DNA of 64,000 bases from Anaeromyxobacter sp. (GCA_016718565.1 JADKCZ010000018.1:87001-151000); one strand, 5' to 3'. Shown: positions 32,247-41,074, counted from the first letter of the stretch. The notes: a model not told the origin generated them from the letters alone. Numbers and translations are program-made.

Positions 32247-33998
32247 ATGGGGCGCCGCGCCGCCACCCTGGCCCTCCTGGCCGCGCTGGTGGCGCTGGCC
32301 TGCACCGGGCGCGGGGTGGCGCAGCCTCCCGGCTCCTCCCCCCTCCCCCCCGACCGGCTCACCACCTGGAACCCGGGGATCCCCGGGGGCATCCCGGTCG
32401 TCGCGGCGGTGCACCGGACCATCGACGCTGCCGTCTGGGGCGACGGGAAGGCCGACGCGACCGCGGCCATCAACCAGGCCCTGGAGTCGGCCGGCGCCGC
32501 CGCCAGCGCCGCGCGCCGGCTGGCGGTGGTCCTGCCGCCCGGCCAGTACCGGATCACCGGGAGCCTCAACCTGCGCTGGAGCCACGTGGTGCTGCGGGGC
32601 GCCGGGCCGGTGGCCACCCGCGTCCGGCTCGACACCCGCGACGAGGTGTCGGCGGTGCGCATGGGGGTGTTCTGGCCCGACTACCACCCGGCGGTCGACG
32701 TGGTGGGCAGCGTGCCCAAGGGCGCCCGGTCGATCACGCTGGCCGACGCCAGCGGGATCCAGGCCGGCGACGTGCTGCAGCTCGACCAGCTCGACGACCC
32801 GAGCTACGTCCGGCGCGGCGACCAGGTGTTCGCCAAGCGCGGCCCCCGCCCCGGCGACGCCAACGGCCCGCCGTCGCCGGGCGGGTACCGCTCGGTCGGC
32901 CAGCAGGTGGAGGTGGCCGCCCGGCAAGGCCACACGCTCCTGCTCTCGGGGCCCACCCACATCGCCTTCGACGCGGCCTTCTCGCCGCAGGTGTTCAAGA
33001 CCGCCACGGCCCGCCCGGGCGAGCCCGGGACCCGCTCCGTGGGGCTGGAGGACCTGCACCTCAGCGGCGGGAACAACCACAACGTCTCGCTGATGAACGT
33101 GGCCTACGGGTGGGTGCGCAACGTCGAGTCCGACGGCGATCCCAGCGCCGGCCCGGGCGTCTCCGGGGCCCACCTGGCCCTGGTCCACGCCTACCGCTGC
33201 GAGATCCGGGGCAGCTACCTGCACCACGCCCGCAGCATCAACCCGGGCGGCGGGGCCTACGGGATCTTCGTCACCACCCAGAGCTCGGACAACCTGATCG
33301 AGGACAACATCGTCCGGATGCTCAACAAGCCGGTGGTGTTCGCGGGCTCGGGCGGCGGCAACGTGGTGGGCTACAACGACGTGGACGACGCCTTCATCGC
33401 CTCGCACCAGGAGTGGCAGGAGAGCGCCATCGACGCCAACCACGGGTCCTTCTCCCACCACGACCTGTTCGAGGGCAACCTGGCGCCCAACATCGGCTCC
33501 GACAGCACCCACGGCAACGCCGGCTGGCAGACCTTCTTCCGCAACCACGCCACCGGCATGAACGGGACGGTCCGCCGCACCCTGAACGTGCGCGCCGTCG
33601 GCATCGACGGCTTCAACCGGGAGCACACCGTGGTGGGCAACGTCCTCTTGCAGCCCGGCCTGGTGGTGAACCGCACCCCGGCCGTCTTCCTCAGCACCTC
33701 CAGGGCCAGCGGCGGCGCCGCCGCCGTCTACCGCGTCGGCTCCAGCGCCATGGGCGGCCCCTACGAGGCCTTCGACGACGGCACGGCGCTGCGGCTGCTC
33801 CTGCGCCACGGCAACTTCGACCACGTCACCGGGGCCATCGAGTGGGACCCGCGGCTGACGCGCGACCTGCCGCCCTCGCTGTACCGCTCGGCCAAGCCGG
33901 CCTTCTTCGGGGACGAGCCCTGGCCCTTCGTCGACCCGCTGCGCCGGCCCATGGTCGGGGTCCTCCCCGCCCGCAAGCGCTTCGAGGCCATGCGGTAG
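32247..33998 (+). CDS. Secreted right-handed beta-helix protein (pectate-lyase-like fold), copy 1
   Basis: 583 residues with a signal peptide (LALLAALVALACTGRGVAQ). The mature part begins TTWNPGIPGGIPVVAAVHRT and has the pectate-lyase-3 style lead AAINQALESAGAAAS. LPPGQYRITGSLNLRWSHVV and VLRGAGPVATRVRL mark entry into the helix, and the later coils are rich in His/Asn (LHHARSINPGGGAYGIFVTT, NIGSDSTHGNAGWQTFFRN). The protein at 35243 is a paralogue with the same blocks in the same order. Such folds cut or epimerise acidic polysaccharides, but no catalytic residues can be named with confidence. Gene order places it right after wecB, so a role on the locus polymer is likely. Confidence 0.82.
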   Translation: MGRRAATLALLAALVALACTGRGVAQPPGSSPLPPDRLTTWNPGIPGGIPVVAAVHRTIDAAVWGDGKADATAAINQALESAGAAASAARRLAVVLPPGQYRITGSLNLRWSHVVLRGAGPVATRVRLDTRDEVSAVRMGVFWPDYHPAVDVVGSVPKGARSITLADASGIQAGDVLQLDQLDDPSYVRRGDQVFAKRGPRPGDANGPPSPGGYRSVGQQVEVAARQGHTLLLSGPTHIAFDAAFSPQVFKTATARPGEPGTRSVGLEDLHLSGGNNHNVSLMNVAYGWVRNVESDGDPSAGPGVSGAHLALVHAYRCEIRGSYLHHARSINPGGGAYGIFVTTQSSDNLIEDNIVRMLNKPVVFAGSGGGNVVGYNDVDDAFIASHQEWQESAIDANHGSFSHHDLFEGNLAPNIGSDSTHGNAGWQTFFRNHATGMNGTVRRTLNVRAVGIDGFNREHTVVGNVLLQPGLVVNRTPAVFLSTSRASGGAAAVYRVGSSAMGGPYEAFDDGTALRLLLRHGNFDHVTGAIEWDPRLTRDLPPSLYRSAKPAFFGDEPWPFVDPLRRPMVGVLPARKRFEAMR

Positions 33999-34012
33999 CG
34001 TCCCCGCCGCCC

Positions 34013-34036
34013 GGTCACCGGGTCCTGGGAGTCGAC
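34013..34036 (+). promoter_or_regulatory. Shared upstream element, copy B
   Basis: Near-copy of the block at 30176-30199, with two compensating single-base shifts (GGTCACCGGGTCC at the left, AGTCGAC at the right). It ends 54 bases before the GTG of the GT2 gene. TCGACA at 34032-34037 would be the -35. The -10 is less clear than in copy A. Confidence 0.35.
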
Positions 34037-34090
34037 ACCGGCCCGGGGGGCCGGGCACAGTGGCGCCCAGACCGTCCGGAGGCCTGACCC

Positions 34091-35071
34091 GTGGATCACC
34101 GCCGCTACCTGCTCGTCTCCCCCTGCCGCGACGAGGCCAGGGACATCCGCCGCACCCTGGACAGCGTGGCCGCCCAGTCGGTGCCGCCGGCGCTCTGGAT
34201 CGTGGTGGACGACGGCTCCAGGGACGAGACGCCCGCCATCCTGGAGGAGTACGCCCGCCGGCTCCCCTACCTGCGCGTGGTGCGCCGGACCGATCGCGGC
34301 GCCCGCTCGGTGGGCCCGGGCGTGATCGAGGCCTTCTACCACGGCCTGGAGCAGGCCCGACTCGACGACTACGACTACCTGTGCAAGCTCGACATGGACC
34401 TGGATCTCCCGGTCCGCTACTTCGAGCTGCTCATGGAGCGGATGGAGCGCTCCCCCCGGCTCGGCTCCACCTCGGGGAAGCCCTGGTTCCACCACCCGCT
34501 CACCGGGGCGCTGACCCCCGAGGCCATCGGCGACGAGATGTCGGTGGGCGCCTCCAAGTTCTACCGGGTGGCCTGCTTCCAGGAGATCGGCGGCTTCGTC
34601 CGGCAGATCATGTGGGACGGCATCGACTGCCACCGGGCCCGCCTGCTGGGCTGGACGGTGGAGAGCTGCGGCGACGAGGCGCTGCGGTTCCTGCACCTGC
34701 GCCCCATGGGCTCGAGCCAGGGGCGGGGCATCTGGGCCGGCCGGGTGCGCACCGGGTTCGGCCAGTACTTCATGGGCTCGTCGCCGCTCTTCTTCCTGGC
34801 CAGCGCCATCTACCGCCTCCCGCTCCACCCCATCGTCATCGGCAGCGTCGCCATGCTCTGGGGCTACTTCTCGAGCGCCGTGCGACGCCTGCCCCGCTAC
34901 GGCGACGCCGAGTTCCGCCGCTTCCTGCGCCGCTACCAGCACCTGGCGCTGCTGATGGGCAAGGCGGCCGCCAGCAAGCGGGTGGAGGCCGCCCAAGCCG
35001 CCGTGTGGCACCGGAGGCACGGCGCGGTCGACGCGGATCCAGCCGCGGCGGGCCAGCGCCGCGCCGGCTGA
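34091..35071 (+). CDS. GT2-family (GT-A) glycosyltransferase
   Basis: 326 residues. The N-terminal GT-A domain has YLLVSPCRDEARDIRRTLDS, WIVVDDGSRDETPAILEEYA and DYLCKLDMDLDLPVRYFEL, where DMD is the metal/nucleotide DxD site. WDGIDCHRARLLGW is the acceptor region. The C-terminal part has a hydrophobic pair around SSPLFFLASAIYRLPLHPIV that may sit on the membrane. GTG at 34091 has GGAGG eight bases upstream. It lies behind copy B of the shared element and ends the polysaccharide part of the window. Donor and acceptor cannot be told from the sequence. Confidence 0.9.
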   Translation: MDHRRYLLVSPCRDEARDIRRTLDSVAAQSVPPALWIVVDDGSRDETPAILEEYARRLPYLRVVRRTDRGARSVGPGVIEAFYHGLEQARLDDYDYLCKLDMDLDLPVRYFELLMERMERSPRLGSTSGKPWFHHPLTGALTPEAIGDEMSVGASKFYRVACFQEIGGFVRQIMWDGIDCHRARLLGWTVESCGDEALRFLHLRPMGSSQGRGIWAGRVRTGFGQYFMGSSPLFFLASAIYRLPLHPIVIGSVAMLWGYFSSAVRRLPRYGDAEFRRFLRRYQHLALLMGKAAASKRVEAAQAAVWHRRHGAVDADPAAAGQRRAG

Positions 35072-35145
35072 GCGACGCGCCGCGACCAGCCGGATCGGCC
35101 TCATCACCCTCCGTCAGGGTGCGAGACAGGCGTACATGCGCTCCT

Positions 35146-35174
35146 TTGACTCGCTGCGCCGAGCATGCTGGATT
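35146..35174 (+). promoter_or_regulatory. Candidate promoter before the Ig/beta-helix lipoprotein gene
   Basis: TTGACT (35146-35151) and TGGATT (35169-35174) are 17 bases apart and would start transcription near 35181, some 60 bases before the ATG at 35243. A hairpin CACCCT/AGGGTG at 35105-35121, after the GT2 gene, may end the previous transcript. Confidence 0.35.
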
Positions 35175-35242
35175 GTCCCGTGTTGAGGGGTCGAGGGATG
35201 GCGGGATACCGCGTCGTCCGGAGTCGATCCAGCGAGGACAAG

Positions 35243-37411
35243 ATGATCGTGAAAAGCTCCCTGACCGCCACCGTGGCCTGCACCTTCGCGGCGCTCCTGA
35301 CCCTGGGCGCCTGCGCCGCCAACCTCTCCGGGGACGACGCCGACCTGCAGGTGATGCCCGCGGCCGCCAGCGTCCCGACCAACGGGCAGGTGGCCTTCGC
35401 CGCCCAGGCGGTCGGCGCCGTCTCGACGGCCATCACCTGGTCGATCCTGGAGGGCAGCCCCGCCGGCGGCAGCGTCAGCGGGACCGGCCTGTACACCGCC
35501 CCGGCCTCGACCGGCACCTTCCACGTGGTGGCGACCAGCGTCGAGGTGCCCGCGCTGAGCGCCACGGCCCAGGTGTTCGTGGAGCAGCCGACCGAGACCG
35601 ATCCGGCCGGCCTGGTCCCGGCCGACCGCTACACCACCTGGAACCCCGGCATCCCGGGCGGCGTCCCCACCTACACCACGGTGCACACCACCATCGACGC
35701 GGCCAACTACGGCAACGGCGTCACCGACGCCACCAACGCCATCAACGACGCCATCACCAGGGCCGGCGCGGCGGCCAGCGCCGCCAACCCGCAGGTGGTC
35801 TACCTGCCGCCTGGCGTCTACCGCACCAGCGCCACGGTCCGGAACAACCAGAACTACGTGGTGGTGCGCGGCGCCGGGCCCGAGGCCACCCGCATCGTGT
35901 CCAGCGCAGGCGGCGCCCCGGCCGTCAGCCTGGGTGGGCGGTACAGCTACGCGGCAGCCGTCGACCTGGTCGCCGACGCCCCCAAGGGTTCCCGCAGCCT
36001 CACGGTGGCCAGCGCCGCCTCCTTCTCGGTGGGCGACGTGCTCCTCATCGACCAGATCGACGGCCCGGCGGTGGCCACCGGCGATGGCCACTTCTGGAAC
36101 GGCTCGCTCTGGCTGGGTGACGGCCACTACACCAAGCGCCAGCCCGGCCAGTCCGACATCTGGGGGCCGGTGTCCAGCGGCACGCCCTGGGGCGGCTCTG
36201 GCACCTGGCTGCAGATCGTGAACCACAACGCCCAGAACACCGGGCCGTGGCGCTCGGTGAGCCAGTCCCTGGAGGTGGTGGCCAAGAGCGGCACCCTGCT
36301 CACCACCCGCGACCCCCTCCACCTCGACTTCACCGTGGCGCGCGCGGCGCAGGTGTTCAAGATCGTCTCGGGCAAGCCGCTCTCCACCACCGACAACCTC
36401 GGCACGCACCACTCGGGGTTCGAGGAGCTGGCGGTGGCCGGCGGCAGCAACAACAACATCTCCATGTTCAACGTCGCCTACTGCTGGCTGCGCCACGTCG
36501 AGTCGGACGGCGAGCGAATCAGCGGGGACGCCACCCACCCGGGCATGACCGGCATCAGCGTGTCGGTGTCCCACGCCTACCGCTCGGTGGTGCGCGACTC
36601 CTACGTCCACCACGCCTCGAACATCGTCAACGGCGGCGGCGCCTACGGCATCGGCGTCCAGGCCGGCTCCTCCGAGAACCTCATCGAGAACAACATCTGC
36701 GTCTGGCTCAACAAGCCCATCGTGATGAACGTCTCGGGCGGCGGCAACGTCGTCGGCTACAACTACGTGGACAACGCCATGATCAACGGCACCGCCTGGC
36801 AGGAGAACGCCATCAACGGCTGCCACCAGGCCTTCTCGCACAGCGACCTGTTCGAGGGGAACCACACGCCCAACATCGGCTCGGACTCGACCCACGGGAG
36901 CGCCGGCTTCCACCTGTTCTTCCGCAACTACGCCACCGGCCGGAACTCGATGCCCTACAACATCGGCAGCGGCACCGGGCTGCCGACCCAGAACCTGCGC
37001 GCGGCCGGAGTGGACGCCCTGAGCCGGGAGCACACCTTCCTGGGCAACGTGCTCATGGGCGGGACCGTCTACGAGCACACGCCCTCGGCGCACGCCGGCG
37101 GCACCCCCGTCTTCAAGCTGGGCGACAACGGGAACGGCGGCGCGGGCGGCGTCTGGGACTCCGGCCAGGCCGCCAGCTTCACCTACCGCAACGGGAACTG
37201 GGACAACGTCTCCGGCGCCGTGGTCTGGGACGCTGGCACCAGCCGCCGCGACCTCCCCCGGTCGCTCTACCTGGTGGCCAAGCCGGCCTTCTTCGGCGCG
37301 GCAGCCTGGCCCTGGCTCGACCCGACGGGCGCGACGGCCGCCGATCGGGTCAAGCTGCTGCCGGCCCAGGTCCGCTACGCCGCCGGGACGCCCAACGACC
37401 TGACGCCCTGA
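35243..37411 (+). CDS. Lipoprotein with Ig-like domain and beta-helix (pectate-lyase-like) domain, copy 2
   Basis: 722 residues. ATG at 35243 follows GAGGA and starts a signal peptide with lipobox TLGAC; an upstream in-frame ATG at 35165 would lie before the likely transcription start. One Ig-like domain (about residues 25-115, with TAITWSILEGSPAGGSVSG and TAPASTGTFHVVATSV) is followed by a beta-helix domain that repeats the order of the protein at 32247: YTTWNPGIPGGVPTYTTVHT, VYLPPGVYRTSATV, VVVRGAGPEATRIV, FSHSDLFEGNHTPNIGSDST. Coils are rich in Asn, Gly and Ser, typical of stacked loops. The extra Ig domain and lipid anchor suggest a cell-surface version of the same enzyme or binding protein. 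Confidence 0.82.
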   Translation: MIVKSSLTATVACTFAALLTLGACAANLSGDDADLQVMPAAASVPTNGQVAFAAQAVGAVSTAITWSILEGSPAGGSVSGTGLYTAPASTGTFHVVATSVEVPALSATAQVFVEQPTETDPAGLVPADRYTTWNPGIPGGVPTYTTVHTTIDAANYGNGVTDATNAINDAITRAGAAASAANPQVVYLPPGVYRTSATVRNNQNYVVVRGAGPEATRIVSSAGGAPAVSLGGRYSYAAAVDLVADAPKGSRSLTVASAASFSVGDVLLIDQIDGPAVATGDGHFWNGSLWLGDGHYTKRQPGQSDIWGPVSSGTPWGGSGTWLQIVNHNAQNTGPWRSVSQSLEVVAKSGTLLTTRDPLHLDFTVARAAQVFKIVSGKPLSTTDNLGTHHSGFEELAVAGGSNNNISMFNVAYCWLRHVESDGERISGDATHPGMTGISVSVSHAYRSVVRDSYVHHASNIVNGGGAYGIGVQAGSSENLIENNICVWLNKPIVMNVSGGGNVVGYNYVDNAMINGTAWQENAINGCHQAFSHSDLFEGNHTPNIGSDSTHGSAGFHLFFRNYATGRNSMPYNIGSGTGLPTQNLRAAGVDALSREHTFLGNVLMGGTVYEHTPSAHAGGTPVFKLGDNGNGGAGGVWDSGQAASFTYRNGNWDNVSGAVVWDAGTSRRDLPRSLYLVAKPAFFGAAAWPWLDPTGATAADRVKLLPAQVRYAAGTPNDLTP

Positions 37412-37444
37412 GCGTTGCCCGGAGCGCCGCTCGCGGCGCCGGAT

Positions 37445-37475
37445 CGGCCCACCCACGGCGCCTCCGGGTGGGCCG
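37445..37475 (+). terminator. Hairpin, probable terminator of the beta-helix lipoprotein gene
   Basis: CGGCCCACCC (37445-37454) pairs perfectly with GGGTGGGCCG (37466-37475) around an 11-base loop, 34 bases after the stop of the preceding gene. No T run follows, so it may act as an intrinsic terminator only weakly or as a transcript end stabiliser. Confidence 0.5.
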
Positions 37476-37657
37476 CGCCGCGTCGGCGCCGCCCCGGCGC
37501 GGCCGTCCCTCACCGGCGGTGCGCTCGTCGGGCGACGACCCGGCGCACCCCATCGGGAGGCAGGCGCCGCGCCCGGGGTGCGGGACTGGCCTTGGGGCGC
37601 CGCCCGGGGCCATGATACGTGAGGGCTCACGTAGGCCCACGTGGAGGTCGGGGGACC

Positions 37658-39373
37658 ATGACCAGACAACGCAGCGTGGCCGGCGCCATGGCGCTCGGGT
37701 TCCTGGTGCTGCTGGCGGCCTGTGGCGCCAGCGGACAGGTCACCCCGGTGGAGGGCGGCGTCACGGTGAAGGTGGCGCCGGCCGAGGCCGAGACCAACCC
37801 CGGCGGCTCGGTCTGGTACAGCGCCGCGGTGAACGCCCCGCTGGGCATCACCACCACCGTCAACTGGTCGGTGGTGGAGCCCGACGGCGGCTCCATCGAC
37901 CCGCTCGGCCTCTACCTGGCCAGCGGCGGCCAGGGCACCTTCACGGTCCGCGCCACCAGCATCGGCGATCCCTCCGTCTCGGGGACCGGCACGGTGGTCG
38001 TGACGCCGGCCCCGGTGGTGTCGGTGGTGGTCGCGCCGCACGCCCGCTCGGTCATCCAGGGCGGCGCGGTCCAGTTCACCGCCACGGTCAGCGGCACCGG
38101 CGCGGGGCAGTCCACCGACGTCCGCTGGAGCCTGGGCGGCGTGGGCGGCGGCAGCATCGAGGCCTCGGGGCTCTTCCACGCCAGCGGCGGCACCGGGACC
38201 TTCGCCGTGACCGCCACCAGCCTGGCGGACGCCAGCGCCTCCGGGGCCGCCACGGTGACGGTCACCGCGGCGCCGGTCATCTCGGTGAGCGTCTCCCCCG
38301 ACCCAGGCACGGTGCCTGCCGGGGGCTCCCTGCAGTTCGCCGCCACGGTGAGCAACACCAGCGCCGGCCAGTCGACCGCGGTGACCTGGACCGCCCCGGA
38401 CCCGGGCGGCGGCGCCGTCGATGCGGCCGGGCTCTACGCCGCGCCGGCCACGGCGGGCACCTACCACGTGCGGGCCACCAGCGTGGCCGACCCCTCGCGC
38501 AGCCGCCTGGCCACGGTGGTGGTGACCCCCGCCGGCGGGCTCACCCAGGCGCAGAAGGTGGCGCTGGTGGCCACCAGGCGGTGGATCTTCTACCACATGA
38601 GCACCGGCTGTAACTTCACCGGCGGTGCGTGGAGCGGCGTGCCCACCAACGAGCTGGTGCACGACATGGTCTTCTCCGGCTCCAGCCCCTGCGGCCTCTA
38701 CCGGACGGTGCGCGACGCCGGCGGGGGGCTGCGGGTGGTCCACCCGCCCTACCAGAGCAACCTGAACGCCGTCCCCGACGACGCGCCGGACTCCTCCGCC
38801 ACCGGCGCGGGCGCCGGGCGCTTCACGGCCGGCACCTTCTGGCACGCCCACGTCATCGGCGCCAACGAGTCGGTGGGGAACAAGCTCGCCGAGTTCGATC
38901 GGCACCTGCGCGCCTACCTGGGCGCGCCGGGCTCGGCCCAGGCCCTGGCGCGGGTCAGCCTGGCCAGCCCCATCAACGCCGGCGTGAAGTTCTGCTGGGT
39001 GGACGACTGGACGGCCGACATCGTGACGCGCCTCTTCGCCACCTACCAGTCCACCGTGGCCGCCCTGGAGGCCGACTACCCGGGCCTGCACGTCATCCAC
39101 TTCGCCGCCCCGCTCCAGCCGGCCGACGCCACCCGCAACGGCTACCGCATGGCGTGGAGCGAGCGGCTGCGCACCACCTACCCGGGCCTGGTCTTCGACG
39201 TGGACCTGGTGGAGTCCACCCGCCAGGACGGCACGACCTACACCGTGGGAGGGCAGCGGGCCCTGGCCCCCGAGTGGTCGGCCGACGCGCCCAACGGGCA
39301 CCTCTCCGAGGCCGGGACCAACTGGGTCGGCTCGAAGTTGCTCGACTACCTGGCCGCCGTGGCCCAGCGCTGA
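37658..39373 (+). CDS. Lipoprotein with three Ig-like domains and a C-terminal SGNH-like hydrolase domain
   Basis: 571 residues. ATG at 37658 has GGAGG upstream and begins a signal peptide with lipobox LLAAC. Three Ig-like repeats (about residues 30-115, 120-205, 205-290) share the T-A-T-S-x-A-D-x-S edge and the YAAPATAGTYHVRATSVADP pattern of the other lipoproteins here. The last ~280 residues match the hydrolase at 13990: RRWIFYHMSTGCNF (H-x-S-x-G-x-N), VKFCWVDDWTADIVTRLFAT, LHVIHFAAPLQPADATRNG and DAPNGHLSEAGTNWVGS (Asp...His). The Ser and His positions agree in both proteins. A cell-surface esterase held out by an Ig stalk is the likely form; the substrate is unknown. Confidence 0.8.
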   Translation: MTRQRSVAGAMALGFLVLLAACGASGQVTPVEGGVTVKVAPAEAETNPGGSVWYSAAVNAPLGITTTVNWSVVEPDGGSIDPLGLYLASGGQGTFTVRATSIGDPSVSGTGTVVVTPAPVVSVVVAPHARSVIQGGAVQFTATVSGTGAGQSTDVRWSLGGVGGGSIEASGLFHASGGTGTFAVTATSLADASASGAATVTVTAAPVISVSVSPDPGTVPAGGSLQFAATVSNTSAGQSTAVTWTAPDPGGGAVDAAGLYAAPATAGTYHVRATSVADPSRSRLATVVVTPAGGLTQAQKVALVATRRWIFYHMSTGCNFTGGAWSGVPTNELVHDMVFSGSSPCGLYRTVRDAGGGLRVVHPPYQSNLNAVPDDAPDSSATGAGAGRFTAGTFWHAHVIGANESVGNKLAEFDRHLRAYLGAPGSAQALARVSLASPINAGVKFCWVDDWTADIVTRLFATYQSTVAALEADYPGLHVIHFAAPLQPADATRNGYRMAWSERLRTTYPGLVFDVDLVESTRQDGTTYTVGGQRALAPEWSADAPNGHLSEAGTNWVGSKLLDYLAAVAQR

Positions 39374-39443
39374 GAGGCCAGAAAGGGATCTCCTCCCTTC
39401 GCCGGATCGGCCGCTGCGGGCCCCGCCTCGGCCCGACCACCGC

Positions 39444-39472
39444 GGGACCCCCGGCCGCTGGCCGGAGGTCCC
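39444..39472. terminator. Bidirectional terminator between convergent genes
   Basis: GGGACCCCCGGCC (39444-39456) and GGCCGGAGGTCCC (39460-39472) form a 13-base-pair stem with one mismatch and a three-base loop. It lies between the ends of two convergent genes (stops at 39373 and 39481), the classic place for a shared terminator. Confidence 0.65.
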
Positions 39473-39480
39473 GGGCGGCG

Positions 39481-39792
39481 CTACATGGGCTGGAGGCAGG
39501 TGAGGTAGTCGGATGCCTGCTGGTCGCAGCCTTCCAGGGTGGAGGACTGATCCACCGGGTCGCAGGTGAAGGTGCCGGCGCCGGCGGCGCAGGCGACGAA
39601 CGCCTTGGCCTGGGCCTGGCACGTCGGGCCCGCCAGGAGCTCCTCGCAGCCGCTGACGCACACGGCCTGGGGGTCGTCGTTGACGCAGGCGGCTGCGCCG
39701 GCCTTTTCGCACCCCTTCTCGCAGTCGGACTTGGAGTCGCCGCCACAGGCGGCCAGGGCGGCGGTGCAGGCGAGGGCCAGGATCCACTTCAT
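39481..39792 (-). CDS. Small cysteine-rich lipoprotein
   Basis: 103 residues, unnamed family. ATG at 39792 follows GAGGAG at eight bases. The signal peptide ends in the lipobox AALAAC. The mature part has eight more Cys residues in paired spacing (DCEKGCEKAGAAACV, CVSGCEELLAGPTCQAQ, FVACAAGAGTFTCDP, GCDQQASDYLTCLQ). This looks like two alpha-hairpins held by disulphides, as in other small Cys-rich lipoproteins of myxobacteria. No enzyme or metal site is evident. It stands alone between a terminator and the tRNA-Lys gene. Confidence 0.75.
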   Translation of the reverse strand: MKWILALACTAALAACGGDSKSDCEKGCEKAGAAACVNDDPQAVCVSGCEELLAGPTCQAQAKAFVACAAGAGTFTCDPVDQSSTLEGCDQQASDYLTCLQPM

Positions 39793-39984
39793 GGGGTCGT
39801 CTCCTCGTGGAGGGGGAAGGTGCGGCGTGAGCCTGGCAGTGTACCCGGCTCGCCGGCCCCCCGGGGAGCCTTCCGCGCACGCCAGCGCCCGGCGCCGGTC
39901 CCTGGACCCGGGGACGCGGCGTGCTATCACACCTTCTGCGACACCCCCCCCTCCCGGCGGATCGAGCCGCGAGGTGGGTGTCCC

Positions 39985-40057
39985 GAGGCGCTAGCTCAAC
40001 TGGTAGAGCATCGGCCTTTTAAGCCGCTGGTTCTGGGTTCGAGACCCAGGCGCCTCA
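39985..40057 (+). tRNA. tRNA-Lys (anticodon TTT)
   Basis: A full cloverleaf: acceptor GAGGCGC (39985-39991) pairs with GCGCCTC (40050-40056), D-stem GCTC/GAGC, anticodon loop CTTTTAA with TTT at 40018-40020, T-arm CTGGG-TTCGAGA-CCCAG, discriminator A at 40057. The 3' CCA is not encoded. The first anticodon-stem pair is a T-C mismatch. A possible promoter lies at 39902-39930 (CTGGAC, 17 bases, TATCAC). Confidence 0.95.
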
Positions 40058-40090
40058 CTCGCTTCGCCCGGCCGCGCGGCGCCGCAGCCG

Positions 40091-41074
40091 TCAGCGCCGC
40101 ACGTCCACCACCAGCCGCCCGCGCACCCGCCCGGCCAGGATCTCGGCCGCGGCCGCCGGCGCCTCGCCGAGCCCGATCTCGCTGGTCATGGCCTCGAGCA
40201 GCGCCGGGTCGAGGTCCCGGGCCAGCCGGGCCCAGGCCTGCTGCCGGCGGGCCAGCGGGGCGCGCACGCTGTCGATGCCGCACAGGGTGACGCCGCGCAG
40301 GATGAAGGGCGCCACCGAGGACGGGAAGTCCATCCCGCCGGCGTTGCCGCAGGCCGCCACCGCGCCGGCGACCCGCACCTGCGAGCAGGCGTTGGCCAGG
40401 GTCACCCCGCCCACCGCGTCCACCACGCCGGCCCAGCGCTCCCGCCCGAGCGCCTTGACCGGCCCGGTGAGCTCGGCCCGATCGACCACCGCCGCGGCCC
40501 CCAGCCGCTTCAGGTAGTCGCCCTCGGCGGGTCGCCCGGTGGAGGCCACCACCCGGTAGCCGCCGCGCGCCAGCAGCGCCACCGCCACGCTCCCCAGGCC
40601 GCCGGCCGCGCCGGTCACCAGCACCTCCCCGTCGCCCGGCGCGAGGCCGTGGTCCTCCAGCGCCAGCACGGCCAGCGCGGCGGTGTAGCCGGCGGTGCCG
40701 ATGGCCGCCGCCTGCCGGGTGGTGAAGACCTCCGGCACCCGCACCAGCCAGCCCGGCTCCACCCGGGCCCGCTCGGCCAGGCCGCCGAAGCGCACCTCTC
40801 CGATGCCCCAGCCGTTCAGCACCACCCGATCGCCGGGGCGCCAGGCCGGCGCCTGGCTGGCCTCCACCGTGCCCGCCAGGTCGATGCCCGGCACCATGGG
40901 GAAGGCGCGCAGCACCGGCGCCTTGCCGGTGAGCGCCAGGCCGTCCTTGTAGTTCACGGTGGACCACTCCACCGCCACGGTGACCGCGCCCGGCGGCAGG
41001 GCCGAGTCCGGCAGGTCGGCCAGGCGCACCAGCTGCCCGGCTTCGGTCTTCTCGACGAGGATGGCGCGCGCCAT
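40091..41074 (-). CDS. acuI: Zinc-free MDR oxidoreductase of the YhdH/AcuI (acrylyl-CoA reductase) family
   Basis: 327 residues, typical of NADPH-dependent acrylyl-CoA reductases that detoxify acrylyl-CoA; alternatives are a general quinone or enone reductase. ATG at 41074 has GGAGG just upstream; the frame before it is Arg-rich and not part of the protein. The N-terminal substrate part has STVNYKDGLALTGKAPVLRA, PMVPGIDLAGTVE and VVLNGWGIGEVRFGGLAERA. The Rossmann domain has VLVTGAAGGLGSVAVALLAR. FPSSVAPFILRGVTLCGIDS is the family C-terminal block. Its 3' end comes 33 bases after the tRNA-Lys gene on the opposite strand. Confidence 0.93.
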   Translation of the reverse strand: MARAILVEKTEAGQLVRLADLPDSALPPGAVTVAVEWSTVNYKDGLALTGKAPVLRAFPMVPGIDLAGTVEASQAPAWRPGDRVVLNGWGIGEVRFGGLAERARVEPGWLVRVPEVFTTRQAAAIGTAGYTAALAVLALEDHGLAPGDGEVLVTGAAGGLGSVAVALLARGGYRVVASTGRPAEGDYLKRLGAAAVVDRAELTGPVKALGRERWAGVVDAVGGVTLANACSQVRVAGAVAACGNAGGMDFPSSVAPFILRGVTLCGIDSVRAPLARRQQAWARLARDLDPALLEAMTSEIGLGEAPAAAAEILAGRVRGRLVVDVRR

